Position numbers and translations under genes: made by a program
Notes under the pieces: generated by a model
Seen by the model: only the letters and a program-made list of their open reading frames with translations
The model's database searches: none
Told to the model about the DNA's origin: nothing
Shown here: positions 7,061-15,300 of the stretch, in pieces
Layout of the letters: each line of letters begins with the position of its first letter
How positions within the stretch are numbered: the stretch's first letter is position 1
NCBI GenBank assembly: GCA_008330645.1
Contig: VLTN01000005.1
Location: 186,001-250,000, forward strand
DNA: 64,000 bases
Reading direction: 5' to 3'
From: Cafeteria roenbergensis
Taxonomy: Eukaryota > Sar > Bigyra > Bicosoecida > Cafeteriaceae

Positions 7061-10000
7061 ATGAACACACCAAATACAAAAACGAAGAAGCGGGCGCCAT
7101 ATCTCATACAGACCAAGGCCTACCGCGACATGCTGGCTGTGGTAGACAGGGACGACGCGCGCATCGGAATTGCCTTTGACCGCAAGGTAAAGAAGTCTGG
7201 AAACGTTGTCAAGGGATTCCGAGCAGAATCTGTATCCGACGTCTTTTCCTTCCTGGAACGGGGCGAGGATAAAAGCCTGTATGAGGTCGTGCCTGCGAAG
7301 AATATTCGCCCCTTCTTTGACATCGACTTCGTGGCAGAAGATGACAGCGACCGAGATGCGGTACGCGTGACGGCTGTCGAGGGATGCAAGCACATCTTGT
7401 CCCTCATGTACCCCAAGGGCGTTGGTGAACTAAAGGTCTTCGACGGGTCGCGCGCAACAGACGACGGTTTTAAGCACTCGCTCCATATCATCGCCCCAAG
7501 GGTTGTTCACCCCAGTGCATCAACGCTCCTTAGTCTCCTGCATCGCTGGATCAAGAAGACCCCCGTTGTATTCAACGGCACACCGCTCATTGACAACGCC
7601 ATTTACACCCAGCGCAGGTGCTTCCGTATGATGGGACAATCGAAACTGGGACAGGGAACGCCTCTTGTGGGTGAATATGACGACATCTCCGACACACTCG
7701 TAGGAGCGTATGGGAACCGAGAAGGGATGACACGACCAACCGACTGGGTGATCCCACCACCAGATGAGCCGTACCGCCCGGAACACCACCTGCCGGACAC
7801 GACCGGCCATGAAGAATTGGTCTGGCTCCTGAATCAAATGCCGTCGGATATTCCTCGCAACTACTGGGTGGTCATACTCAATGTGATTGCAAACCTCGAC
7901 GCTCCATTCGACATCGCGGATACATGGAGTAAGAACGGCAAGAAGCGCTACAAGGGCAGGGACGACGTCGAGAAGTTCTGGAACGACCTCTGCTTCCCGA
8001 ACTACACAATCAAGTCGCTCCAAGCATACGTCTCGCAATACAACCCCAGCTACATCGCCTGGCGGACAGACAAGGCGCCATGGGCTGACTTCGAATTCGA
8101 CATGACAGATCATGCGGTTGAAATTCAGACCGGCAAGTATATCGCTGAGATTCCGAATGACCACGGTCTTTATCTCCTGTGCGCACAAGAAGGTGCTGGA
8201 AAGACGACGCAGATTGTCAAATTCCTTCAACGCCCCGAGAACACTGGGCTAAAGGTCATTATGCTCGTTCCGCGAATCACACTGGCCGATGGTATGACCG
8301 GCGTCTTTCTCAGGACTGGGTTGAGATTTACCTCCTATCTTGACACGAAGAAGGCCAATGTTTGCGCCCAACGCTCGATCTTCTCATTCGAGTCTCTCCA
8401 CCGCTACAGTGGTCGGAGACCCGACATTGTCATTGTCGACGAATCCGAGACGTTCTGCCGTAGCCTGACGGGCGTAATGATGGACGCCAAGGGACATGGT
8501 TCGAAGAACATCGAGACCCTTCGGGGGCTGTTCACCCCGTCGACAATGACAATCGGGGGCGACTCCAACTTGTCTGGGCGTTCCATTGGCGTTCTGGAAT
8601 CTCTAACGGACACGAAGGCACATATCGTCGTTCATCAGCCTCCTCGCAAGCGCCGGGTAATCCGCACGTACCCGAAGAACCTCAAGGGTATGATGGCCGT
8701 CATGAACAAGAATATCGAGAATGGTAAGAAGGCGTTCTTCATGTCGCTAAGTCGAACGGCCATTGAGCGGTACCTTGGTGGTCGCGACGACATCATGTTC
8801 TTTCACAGAGACATGAACGAGAAGAAGCGCAAGGAAATGCTTCTTGACCCCGATGCTTCATGGCCAAAGTTCAACGTCGTTGCCACAACGCCAACAATCA
8901 CTGTCGGAATCGACATGTCGAAACCTGCGTTCGACGCGTGCTATCTATACACCTGCCCGGGTTCATGTACACCGATGGACGCCATACAGGGGTTCAGGCG
9001 CGTAAGGAACCCCACTGGCGAGTGCGACCACTGGGCGTACATCGGATATGGCAAGGGTCGGTACATCCCAGTCAAGGAACGCCTGATTCAAGAAAGAGCC
9101 CGACTCGACGAATTGGTAAAGCGCGGTGTTGCAGATCCAACCCCAGAGTTCATTCGCATCGCGCATGCATGGAATGAGGCCGAGGCAGAGATTTCGAAGT
9201 TTGCCAATGGCGCATGGACTGCACACCTGTTGCGAAAACGCGGTTATGACATTGTAGAGGAGACGATGGCTACCGAAAAGGCGACCCCATTGTATAGCGC
9301 GTCGAAGGTGGAGTATGGGGATGTGTATACACTGAGCGAAGCAGAGGGAGAGGAATTGTTGACCATCGCTTCGGGACGCAACAGAGACGTACCGGCAGAT
9401 GCCATCACTAGAGACTTGTCGATAGAGTTGAACAAGTACAGACTACGCAAGTTGTTCAACGTCTCAGACGGCGACGACTTCCCCAAGGAAGAAGCCAAGG
9501 CGCTGTGGAGTGCGACAAACCGCGGTTCAAACCTCACAGCCCTCTACTTGGCGCGAGCCCTAACCTTTTCATCGTTCAAACAGGCTCCTCAGCGCAAGGT
9601 TCTCGACATTAAGTACGGGTACAAACGTGAGCAGTTTGAGTTGATGGAGCCGGTGGCCCAGGCTGTCATGTTGCGATACGAGAGGGGGGTGCCAATCGAT
9701 GAAACGTTCGAAAAAGCCATTATGAAGTACATCAAGGCGAATGCAACCAAGTTCAAAGACATGTTCCGCATTTCACCGGGGTCGAAAGAGCCGATGAAGA
9801 CCATCACTGCATTGTTGGGAAAGACGACATTCTTCACATTGGAGAACAAACAGGTACGAGTCAAGGGGAAGCGCGAACGCAAGTACTTCCTCAAGCCCAG
9901 ATTTCCCTACGGATACGCCTCACTACAGGTTGCGCATAACATCAAAACTGGTGTTGGCATTCTTACTGCTGACCCCAAGGAAGAGGAACACAGGAAGTGG

Positions 10001-10069
10001 CTTGTGGAAAGAGAGGCAATGCATGCGATGTGGCGCGAGGAGGAAGAAGATGCGACCGAAGAATCATAA
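7061..10069 (+). CDS. Primase-polymerase (AEP) fused to UL9-like SF2 helicase (origin-binding type)
   Basis: 1002 residues. The N-terminal archaeo-eukaryotic primase domain shows PFFDIDF (D87, D89), KHSLH (S140, H142) and LIDNAIYTQRRCFRMMGQSK (D178), the three motifs of that fold. A superfamily 2 helicase follows: Walker A QEGAGKTTQ (about 376), Walker B IVDESETF (about 459), TTPTITVGIDM (motif V, about 611) and QGFRRVRNP (motif VI, about 643). The VDESE box and order match herpesvirus UL9-type origin-binding helicases. The same fusion is known from large eukaryotic DNA viruses (to my recollection the asfarvirus F1055L type). It should prime and unwind DNA at the element's origin. The last ~330 residues have no motif I recognise. 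It is the last gene before a 1.8-kb hairpin-rich tract, the natural candidate for its target. A promoter-like box lies 31 bp upstream. Confidence 0.85.
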   Translation: MNTPNTKTKKRAPYLIQTKAYRDMLAVVDRDDARIGIAFDRKVKKSGNVVKGFRAESVSDVFSFLERGEDKSLYEVVPAKNIRPFFDIDFVAEDDSDRDAVRVTAVEGCKHILSLMYPKGVGELKVFDGSRATDDGFKHSLHIIAPRVVHPSASTLLSLLHRWIKKTPVVFNGTPLIDNAIYTQRRCFRMMGQSKLGQGTPLVGEYDDISDTLVGAYGNREGMTRPTDWVIPPPDEPYRPEHHLPDTTGHEELVWLLNQMPSDIPRNYWVVILNVIANLDAPFDIADTWSKNGKKRYKGRDDVEKFWNDLCFPNYTIKSLQAYVSQYNPSYIAWRTDKAPWADFEFDMTDHAVEIQTGKYIAEIPNDHGLYLLCAQEGAGKTTQIVKFLQRPENTGLKVIMLVPRITLADGMTGVFLRTGLRFTSYLDTKKANVCAQRSIFSFESLHRYSGRRPDIVIVDESETFCRSLTGVMMDAKGHGSKNIETLRGLFTPSTMTIGGDSNLSGRSIGVLESLTDTKAHIVVHQPPRKRRVIRTYPKNLKGMMAVMNKNIENGKKAFFMSLSRTAIERYLGGRDDIMFFHRDMNEKKRKEMLLDPDASWPKFNVVATTPTITVGIDMSKPAFDACYLYTCPGSCTPMDAIQGFRRVRNPTGECDHWAYIGYGKGRYIPVKERLIQERARLDELVKRGVADPTPEFIRIAHAWNEAEAEISKFANGAWTAHLLRKRGYDIVEETMATEKATPLYSASKVEYGDVYTLSEAEGEELLTIASGRNRDVPADAITRDLSIELNKYRLRKLFNVSDGDDFPKEEAKALWSATNRGSNLTALYLARALTFSSFKQAPQRKVLDIKYGYKREQFELMEPVAQAVMLRYERGVPIDETFEKAIMKYIKANATKFKDMFRISPGSKEPMKTITALLGKTTFFTLENKQVRVKGKRERKYFLKPRFPYGYASLQVAHNIKTGVGILTADPKEEEHRKWLVEREAMHAMWREEEEDATEES

Positions 10070-10163
10070 GAATTCGTATCATTTTTGTTAAAACACACAC
10101 CCAGAAACGGTGCAATCATAACAATTCCGTCATTTCCGCCAGTATGTCGGCGGGCAAAATATC

Positions 10164-10186
10164 GACCTCTTCGGGGGTCTTTTTTT
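10164..10186 (+). terminator. Possible hairpin with T-run after the primase-helicase gene
   Basis: A short gacc/ggtc stem is followed directly by seven T residues, about 95 bp past the stop codon. It looks like an intrinsic terminator or a 3'-end signal, but the stem is short and it may be chance. Confidence 0.25.
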
Positions 10187-10214
10187 AGGCCATCCCGTGC
10201 ACCAGTATTTCGGC

Positions 10215-10286
10215 GTCTGGAAGTGTCACACGTTCCGTAGTTCACTCTTTAGGGGGGAAGATACGGAACGTGTGACACTTCCAGAC
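10215..10286. repeat. Hairpin A, copy 1
   Basis: Perfect 25-bp arms (10215-10239 and 10262-10286) around the 22-nt loop 'gttcactctttaggggggaaga'. This copy has the longest arms of the five family A hairpins; the loop is identical in all. Confidence 0.92.
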
Positions 10287-10615
10287 ACCTGAACAACACC
10301 CCCTTCAAGGTGGGTAGATAGTGTTTATGGGGGTGGACGAAAAGGTGGAGAGGTGGACGAAGAAACTAAGATTCCTCAGAAACTTTAGGGTGTTCAAACA
10401 ACACCCCCTCGGTCGGCCAGACTTTGTACTTTGCTCGTCCACCTCATCCACCTCATCCACCACCCCTCCATTTACCCACCCCTGTCATCATCATCGTCAT
10501 TCATTAGTCAGTATTACGGGATAGAGAACAGTGATGATTGATGGAAAAGGCTTTTTGCCTGTGTGCTGTGTTCATTGAACAGTGAATGATTGAGAATCAT
10601 ACTACTCCCTGAGGG
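10287..10615. other. Gene-free stretch with imperfect inverted repeat
   Basis: No convincing gene. A gtggacg/ggtgga-rich stretch (10329-10363) is loosely complementary to 'cgtccacctcatccacctca' and neighbours (10436-10470), making a large imperfect stem. 'aacaacaccccc' occurs at about 10292 and again at about 10400. The rest shows nothing I recognise. Confidence 0.5.
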
Positions 10616-10673
10616 GGTGTCACACGTTCCGTAGTTCACTCTTTAGGGGGGAAGATACGGAACGTGTGACACC
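10616..10673. repeat. Hairpin A, copy 2
   Basis: Arms 10616-10633 and 10656-10673 (18 bp perfect), with the same 22-nt loop as copy 1. The flanks outside the stem differ from copy 1. Confidence 0.92.
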
Positions 10674-10714
10674 TCCACAAAAAGTCTGAAATGGTGTACA
10701 AGATGATAAGAGCC

Positions 10715-10765
10715 CTGTCCCGGATTATACATTTTACTATAGAGAAAAACGATAAACCGGGACAG
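10715..10765. repeat. Short inverted repeat
   Basis: ctgtcccgg (10715-10723) and ccgggacag (10757-10765) pair around an AT-rich 33-nt loop. It is unrelated in sequence to hairpins A and B. Confidence 0.6.
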
Positions 10766-10831
10766 CACCCACTAATCCTCAAAAAGCTCCCACAGAGCAA
10801 TAATACCCGAAATTGCACTGAACCCATGGGG

Positions 10832-10889
10832 GGTGTCACACGTTCCGTAGTTCACTCTTTAGGGGGGAAGATACGGAACGTGTGACACC
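10832..10889. repeat. Hairpin A, copy 3
   Basis: Arms 10832-10849 and 10872-10889 (18 bp perfect) with the invariant loop. A direct repeat of about 45 bp (from 'cggtggggcaagacgttggc' on) starts at its right edge and recurs after copy 4. Confidence 0.92.
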
Positions 10890-10927
10890 TCGGTGGGGCA
10901 AGACGTTGGCTGTTTTTCAGGTGTCTG

Positions 10928-10987
10928 GAAGTGGCCACGTTCCGTAGTTCACTCTTTAGGGGGGAAGATACGGAACGTGGCCACTTC
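10928..10987. repeat. Hairpin A, copy 4, with co-varying arms
   Basis: Arms 10928-10946 and 10969-10987 are perfectly complementary (19 bp), with the invariant loop. Both arms read gtggccac where the other copies read gtgtcacac, so the change is matched on both sides and pairing is kept. Confidence 0.92.
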
Positions 10988-11021
10988 GGTGGGGCAAGAC
11001 GTTGGCTGTTTTTCAGGTGTC

Positions 11022-11087
11022 TGGAAGTGTCACACGTTCCGTAGTTCACTCTTTAGGGGGGAAGATACGGAACGTGTGACACTTCCA
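11022..11087. repeat. Hairpin A, copy 5
   Basis: Arms 11022-11043 and 11066-11087 (22 bp perfect) with the invariant loop. The left flank repeats the left flank of copy 4, so copies 4 and 5 arose as part of a roughly 97-bp tandem unit. Confidence 0.92.
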
Positions 11088-11117
11088 CGGCGGGCTATTT
11101 TCGGCCATTTTTCGCAT

Positions 11118-11147
11118 GTGGGGTTTTGAGCATGCTGAAAACCCCAC
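11118..11147. repeat. 30-bp near-palindrome
   Basis: gtggggtttt and aaaaccccac flank gagcatgctg, itself containing agcatgct. The phrase 'cgggctattttcggcc' stands on both sides (about 11090 and 11147), making the palindrome the centre of a small direct repeat. Confidence 0.75.
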
Positions 11148-11202
11148 GGGCTATTTTCGGCCTTTTCAGCCAGGAATTCGGCGTCTAGGTGTGGTAGTTC
11201 TG

Positions 11203-11282
11203 CGGAGTAATGTAAAATGTTCCGAGTGCGCCAACCGCTTATAAGGCCGAAGGGCGCACTCGGAACATTTTACATTACTCCG
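11203..11282. repeat. Hairpin B, copy 1
   Basis: Perfect 30-bp arms (11203-11232 and 11253-11282) around the 20-nt loop 'aaccgcttataaggccgaag', which contains the palindrome cttataag. The sequence is unrelated to hairpin A but the design is the same: long perfect arms and a loop of about 20 nt. Confidence 0.92.
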
Positions 11283-11359
11283 TGAACTCGACCCCCCTGA
11301 GCGATTGCCGATATTTCGCCCATTTCTCACCTCCCGAGCATCTCCCTCCAAAAGTCATT

Positions 11360-11409
11360 TGTTCCGAGTGCGCCAACCGCTTATAAGGCCGAAGGGCGCA
11401 CTCGGAACA
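11360..11409. repeat. Hairpin B, copy 2
   Basis: Same loop and inner stem as copy 1, but only 15 bp pair (11360-11374 with 11395-11409). The right flank continues to match copy 1 through 'ttacattactccgtgaact' while the left flank differs. Confidence 0.88.
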
Positions 11410-11570
11410 TTTTACATTACTCCGTGAACTGTGGAGGGGGCATCGCTGATGTTTCCGCGAACCCGTAAATTCCCGAGACCACCAAATAGCCAACGGGGAC
11501 TCCGAGAGGGAATATTATGTCCGCGTTGGGGTACTTTATGTCTGCGTGGGGGTATCTTATACCCTTGCGC

Positions 11571-11790
11571 AACGTGTTATTGTGCTTAGACTGATGACTT
11601 ACTGGGGATATGGGGTAGTTACTGGGGTACTTATGGGTACTTACATGGTACATATAGGTACTTACTCCTTTGCATAACGTGTTATTGTGCTTAGACTGAT
11701 GACTTATTGGGGGATATGGGGTAGTTATGCATATATTCGGGGTAGTTATGCATATATTCGGGGTAGTTATGCATATATTGGTGATGATTA
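11571..11790. repeat. Direct repeats next to the element end
   Basis: A roughly 50-bp unit beginning 'aacgtgttattgtgcttaga' lies at 11571-11620 and again at 11676-11726. It is followed by three tandem copies of the 21-bp unit 'atgcatatattcggggtagt' plus t (11727-11747, 11748-11768, and a third diverging after 11779). These are AT-rich, subterminal, and end just before the terminal palindrome. They could be protein-binding iterons. Confidence 0.85.
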
Positions 11791-11793
11791 CAG

Positions 11794-11885
11794 TGTCATA
11801 GTGCAGTATATTGCCGGCAATTAGTCCGCGGACTAACTATAGTTAGTCCGCGGACTAATTGCCGGCAATATACTGCACTATGACA
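11794..11885. repeat. Perfect 92-bp palindrome at the element-host junction
   Basis: Two exact 46-bp arms meet with no loop at 11839/11840 ('aacta|tagtt'). Each arm also holds shorter palindromes (ttgccggcaa and agtccgcggact). Symmetry stops exactly at 11794 and 11885; the next base starts host coding sequence. It is either the tip of the terminal inverted repeat or the duplicated form of a hairpin (telomere-like) end. Confidence 0.95.
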
Positions 11886-12055
11886 GGCCCGTCATCGCCA
11901 ACGTCAACAACGGCGGTCACTTCGTTCTCGTGACTGGGTGGAACTCTTCCAACCCGGACCAGCTCGCTGTGAACGATCCTGGCTTCAGCCGCGCTTCCTA
12001 CTCGTACAAGCACGACGTGGTGGGCTGGCGCCTTTTCGGGATGAAGTTCGCATGA
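11886..12055 (+). CDS. 3' end of a host C39-like (papain-fold) peptidase gene, interrupted by the element
   Basis: From the first base after the palindrome the plus strand reads RPVIANVNNGGHFVLVTGW, then NSSNPDQLAVNDPGFSRA, ending GWRLFGMKFA and stop at 12053-12055. This is the C-terminal half of a C39-like/papain-fold domain: the His in GGHFVLVTG is the usual catalytic histidine and the Asp in VNDPG the third residue; the catalytic Cys would lie upstream. GC content and codon use match the host. The frame has no start of its own, so the 5' part lies beyond the left end of the element and the gene is probably split by the insertion. Alternatively the 'cag' at 11884-11886 is a splice acceptor and the element lies in an intron; the pyrimidine tract before it is poor, so I favour direct interruption. 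Confidence 0.75.
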
Positions 12056-12371
12056 GATTCGGCGGCTGCCTCCAGAGCGTCTTCAGAACAGAGCGGTTAT
12101 CTCCACCCCTGAGCGACCAGACTGGGCGAGTGAACGCGCAAGGCCCGATGGTTTCTGGGGGCGACCGCAATACACAGCCTGGCTTCGAGGCCCTTGCAGG
12201 AATCCTCGGTCGGGACAGCAAGTGCCCGATAGTAAATCACAGACGCACGCGCAGACGCACACGCGCACACACAAGGCAGATGACTCGAGGAGGGGGCGGT
12301 GCTCACTGGCGTCAAGGCGCAGCTGCCGAGCCGCAAAGAACAGCCGGCGCTTGCAGCCACTGCACGGACAA
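12056..12371. other. Intergenic region between convergent genes
   Basis: Holds the 3' flanks of the peptidase fragment and of the ABC transporter. A 'gcacacgcgcacacacaagg' type CA/CG-rich run at about 12245-12275 is a short simple repeat. I see no gene; open frames here on both strands are by-products of high GC. Confidence 0.6.
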
Positions 12372-15300
12372 TCAAGCATGGTCTGCCCGATGCGCGTGCA
12401 CCACGCTCGCGAAAACGTCCTCGAGCGTCACTTGCCCGACGCTCCAGTTGGTGAGTCCGGCGGACTCCGACACTGCACGCATCGCCGTGAACAGGCCAGA
12501 GAGCGACCGTCCTGCGGTGCGGGGAACCATGATGGTGGCCGAGCCGTCGTATTCTACGTCAAGGCGGGCGTCAGGGAACTTGTCCGTGACCGCGCCGATG
12601 GCAGCCGCCCGAGCAGCGTCGCCGGTCACGTGCTCGTCGTCCGTGGGCCAGGACACGTTGACTCTGTAAGTGGCCCCAAAGCGCTCCTTGAGGTGCGCTG
12701 GAGTCCCGACGACGCGGATGCGGCCCTTGACCACGATGCACACGCGGTCCGCCAGCGCCTCCACCTCGTCGAACAGGTGTGTCACGATGAGGAGGACGCG
12801 CTTGGACGCGCCGGCAGCGGCTGCGGCAGCGGTTCCCGACGTGGCTGTCATGGCGGCCGAGGCGCCGCTCCGGCCAGACTTGGCGTTCTGAATCACGCGC
12901 CAGAGGCGACGGCGCGTCGCAATGTCGCTGCCAGTGGTGAGCTCGTCCTCGGCGCACAGCGTGCTGCGGCCGGAAAAGGAGATGGCCACTGCGAGACGGC
13001 GACGCATCCCGCCAGAGAGCGCCCCGGCGTTCCGCCCGCGCACACCAAAGAGACCCACTGCGCGCAGCGCTTCGGCCACTTCCTTGGCCAGCCGGTGCGG
13101 CGCCACGCCCTTGAGCCGGGCGTAGAAGAGCAGGTGCTCTTCGCACGTCAGGTCCTCCCAGAGCCGCTCGTGCTGGTGCGTGATGCCCGTGCGGAGGTGC
13201 ACCTCGCCGGTGTCCCGCTGCACGTTGAAGCCGCCAATCCACGCGTCGCCAGCTGTCGGGGCAAGCCCCCCCGTCACCATGGCAACCGTTGTGCTCTTGC
13301 CGCAGCCGTTTTCCCCGAGGAAGGCCAACGTCTCCCCCTCCCGGATCGCGATGCTCACGTCCTGGACGGCCGCGACCGAGCTGCCCGGGTACACCTTGCG
13401 GAGGTGGCTCATGATCACGCCATGCCCGGAGCCGGCTGCAGCGGCGTCCAGCTCGGAGTCCGCGGGCTCCGCGCCGCCCTCCTCGCGGCCCAGCAGCGCG
13501 CGCACGCGGCGCCGCTCGTCGGTCACGTCGGTGTCCTCCTTGCACGCCGAGCTCCACGCGTCGTCCGCGCTCGCTGCGAAGGGGAAGAGCGGCAAGAGCG
13601 AGGCTCCAGTTTCGCCCCTGCGGAGGGGGCCACTGTTCGCGAGGCACGCCGACGGGTCAGGGCCGGCGCTGCCGTCAACGCTGGCGCGAGCGGGCTTGGA
13701 CGAGCGGCCCGCCGGCACCTCGAAGCGCCCGCCGTCTGCGGCCGCTGCAATGGCAGAGCGCAACGCCCGCGTCTGCCGGGAGGACTCCTGGCTCCGGGTG
13801 CGCGAGACCCCGTCCGAGGATCGCGACTTTCGCCCTGAGGGCCCGCAGCAGCTGGAGCAGAGGCAGCTGGCGAGGGCCTTGCCCATGCGGGTGCAGGACG
13901 GCGGCCGGCAGGCTGCCGGGACGCAAAAGGCCCAGTGGGCGGGGACGGAGTGGGGAGACCCGACGACCTCGTTGAGGTAGAGCCCGACAACGAGGTAGGC
14001 CGCGGCCATGAGGTACATGGCCACAATGGCAGCGCCGATCTCGCCAGTCGCGCCGCCGCCGAAGGCCTGATCCAGCGTGGGACACTGCGCCTTGGCCAGG
14101 CAGTTGAAGTTTAGGAGGTACACAACGCGGGTGAGCGCAAAGGGCGGGAAGGCGTAGAGGCCGCGGGGCATGATGCCACCGAGGGAGAAGGGCGGCAGGT
14201 CGCCGTAGATGCCGTCCGCAAGGACGGTGCCGATGAGCGTTCCCATCAGGGCCACGACGTAGCCGCCCACAGTGGCGACTCGGCGGTCGTTGATGCACGA
14301 CGCCACGAGCACCGACATGGAGACCAGCGAAAGGCCCCAGCCGACGTAGAAGAGCAGGTTGAGCAGGACCGGCACCTGCGTGAACACGTGGAACCCGAGC
14401 CCGCGCCCGCAGCTCCAGAAGAAGGCGACCACGCAGCCGTACAGGGAGAGGTTGATGCCATAGGATACGGCGTGCCACTGCCACATGCGCAGCCCCATGG
14501 CCTTTTGCAGCTCCAGCAGGCCGGTCTCCTTTTCCAGCACCGAAACGAAGGCGAAGAGGGGGAGCTGCAGCGTGAGCGCGATGGGCCAGAGCACGGCTCC
14601 GAACACCTCGACGATGGTCATCAGGTTCTGGATGATGTCAGTTGGCATGGAGCCAAGCAGCTTGACCGAGGCCTCGAGCTTCAGCCCCGAGTGCGTCTCC
14701 TGGCCGCGCTTCAGGCCCGCCTGCTGGGAGTAGGCCTCCACCATCATCTCGATCAGGGCCATGCGGCCGGCCTGGCTGACGTCGGCGTGGTCCGACACGT
14801 AGCTCGGCACCTTTTGCACGAAGCCCACCCGAGTGAAGTTGTTCGGGCGCCGGAACCGCATGGTCTGGGCGTCGTTCACAGCCAACGTGAAGGACAGCGT
14901 GCCGTGGCCGGGCGCGGATGGGTCGTCGCCAGGGAAGGTAACGGTGTGGAACACCAGCGAGCCGTCTGGCGTCAGGTAGGCTGGGCAGCGCTCCGGCGCG
15001 TGGCACGGCGGCTGCCGGTCCAGGTCGTCGTCGTTGACCGAGTTGAGCGAGTTGAGGTCAGTCACGATCTCCAGCGAGATGGCCTGCGCACCGTCGGCCC
15101 GCGGGTCAAAGTAGGGCACCTTGACGTGCGTCTTGTTCTTGAGCTGGCAGCTGTGCTGCGATATGTTGCCGAGCAGGCCAGTGCCGTTGCCGAGCCTGTC
15201 GAGCGAGCCCAGGATGCGCACGAGCTCCTCGCGGGACTGCTGCTGCTCAGTGCCCGTCACGATGATGCTTCGCCCCCCGCCAGCGGGCTGGACTGGCGCC

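Larger units (their letters stand above)
1..11885. mobile_element. Integrated virus-like element (polinton-like/virophage-like), right-hand part
   Basis: A block of clearly lower GC than the rest of the window carries a set of genes typical of eukaryotic DNA viruses and their integrated relatives: an S74-type fibre protein, a tyrosine recombinase, a primase-polymerase fused to a UL9-like helicase, and small charged proteins. It ends at a perfect 92-bp palindrome, and the next base belongs to a host peptidase reading frame. The left end lies outside the window, so terminal repeats, target duplication and any capsid, packaging-ATPase or protease genes cannot be judged. All genes seen here look whole, which with the perfect palindrome suggests a recent insertion. 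Tyrosine recombinases are common in polinton-like viruses and some virophage-like integrants; the UL9-type helicase fusion is better known from large DNA viruses. Family assignment is therefore open, and an element lacking a capsid is not excluded. Confidence 0.75.

Noticed and set aside
11560-11800. tRNA or other small RNA gene near the element end
   Set aside because: The sequence is explained by direct repeats; no cloverleaf-compatible arms or T-loop signature were found.
1-11885. Retrotransposon (LTR, LINE or Ngaro/DIRS) identity for the element
   Set aside because: No reverse transcriptase, RNase H or gag-like frame; the tyrosine recombinase occurs with a DNA primase-helicase and a fibre gene instead.
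12222-13838. Plus-strand frame of 538 codons, with others opposite the ABC transporter
   Set aside because: Antisense shadow of the ABC transporter NBD2 region; His/Arg/Pro-rich translation without motifs, typical of very GC-rich genes.
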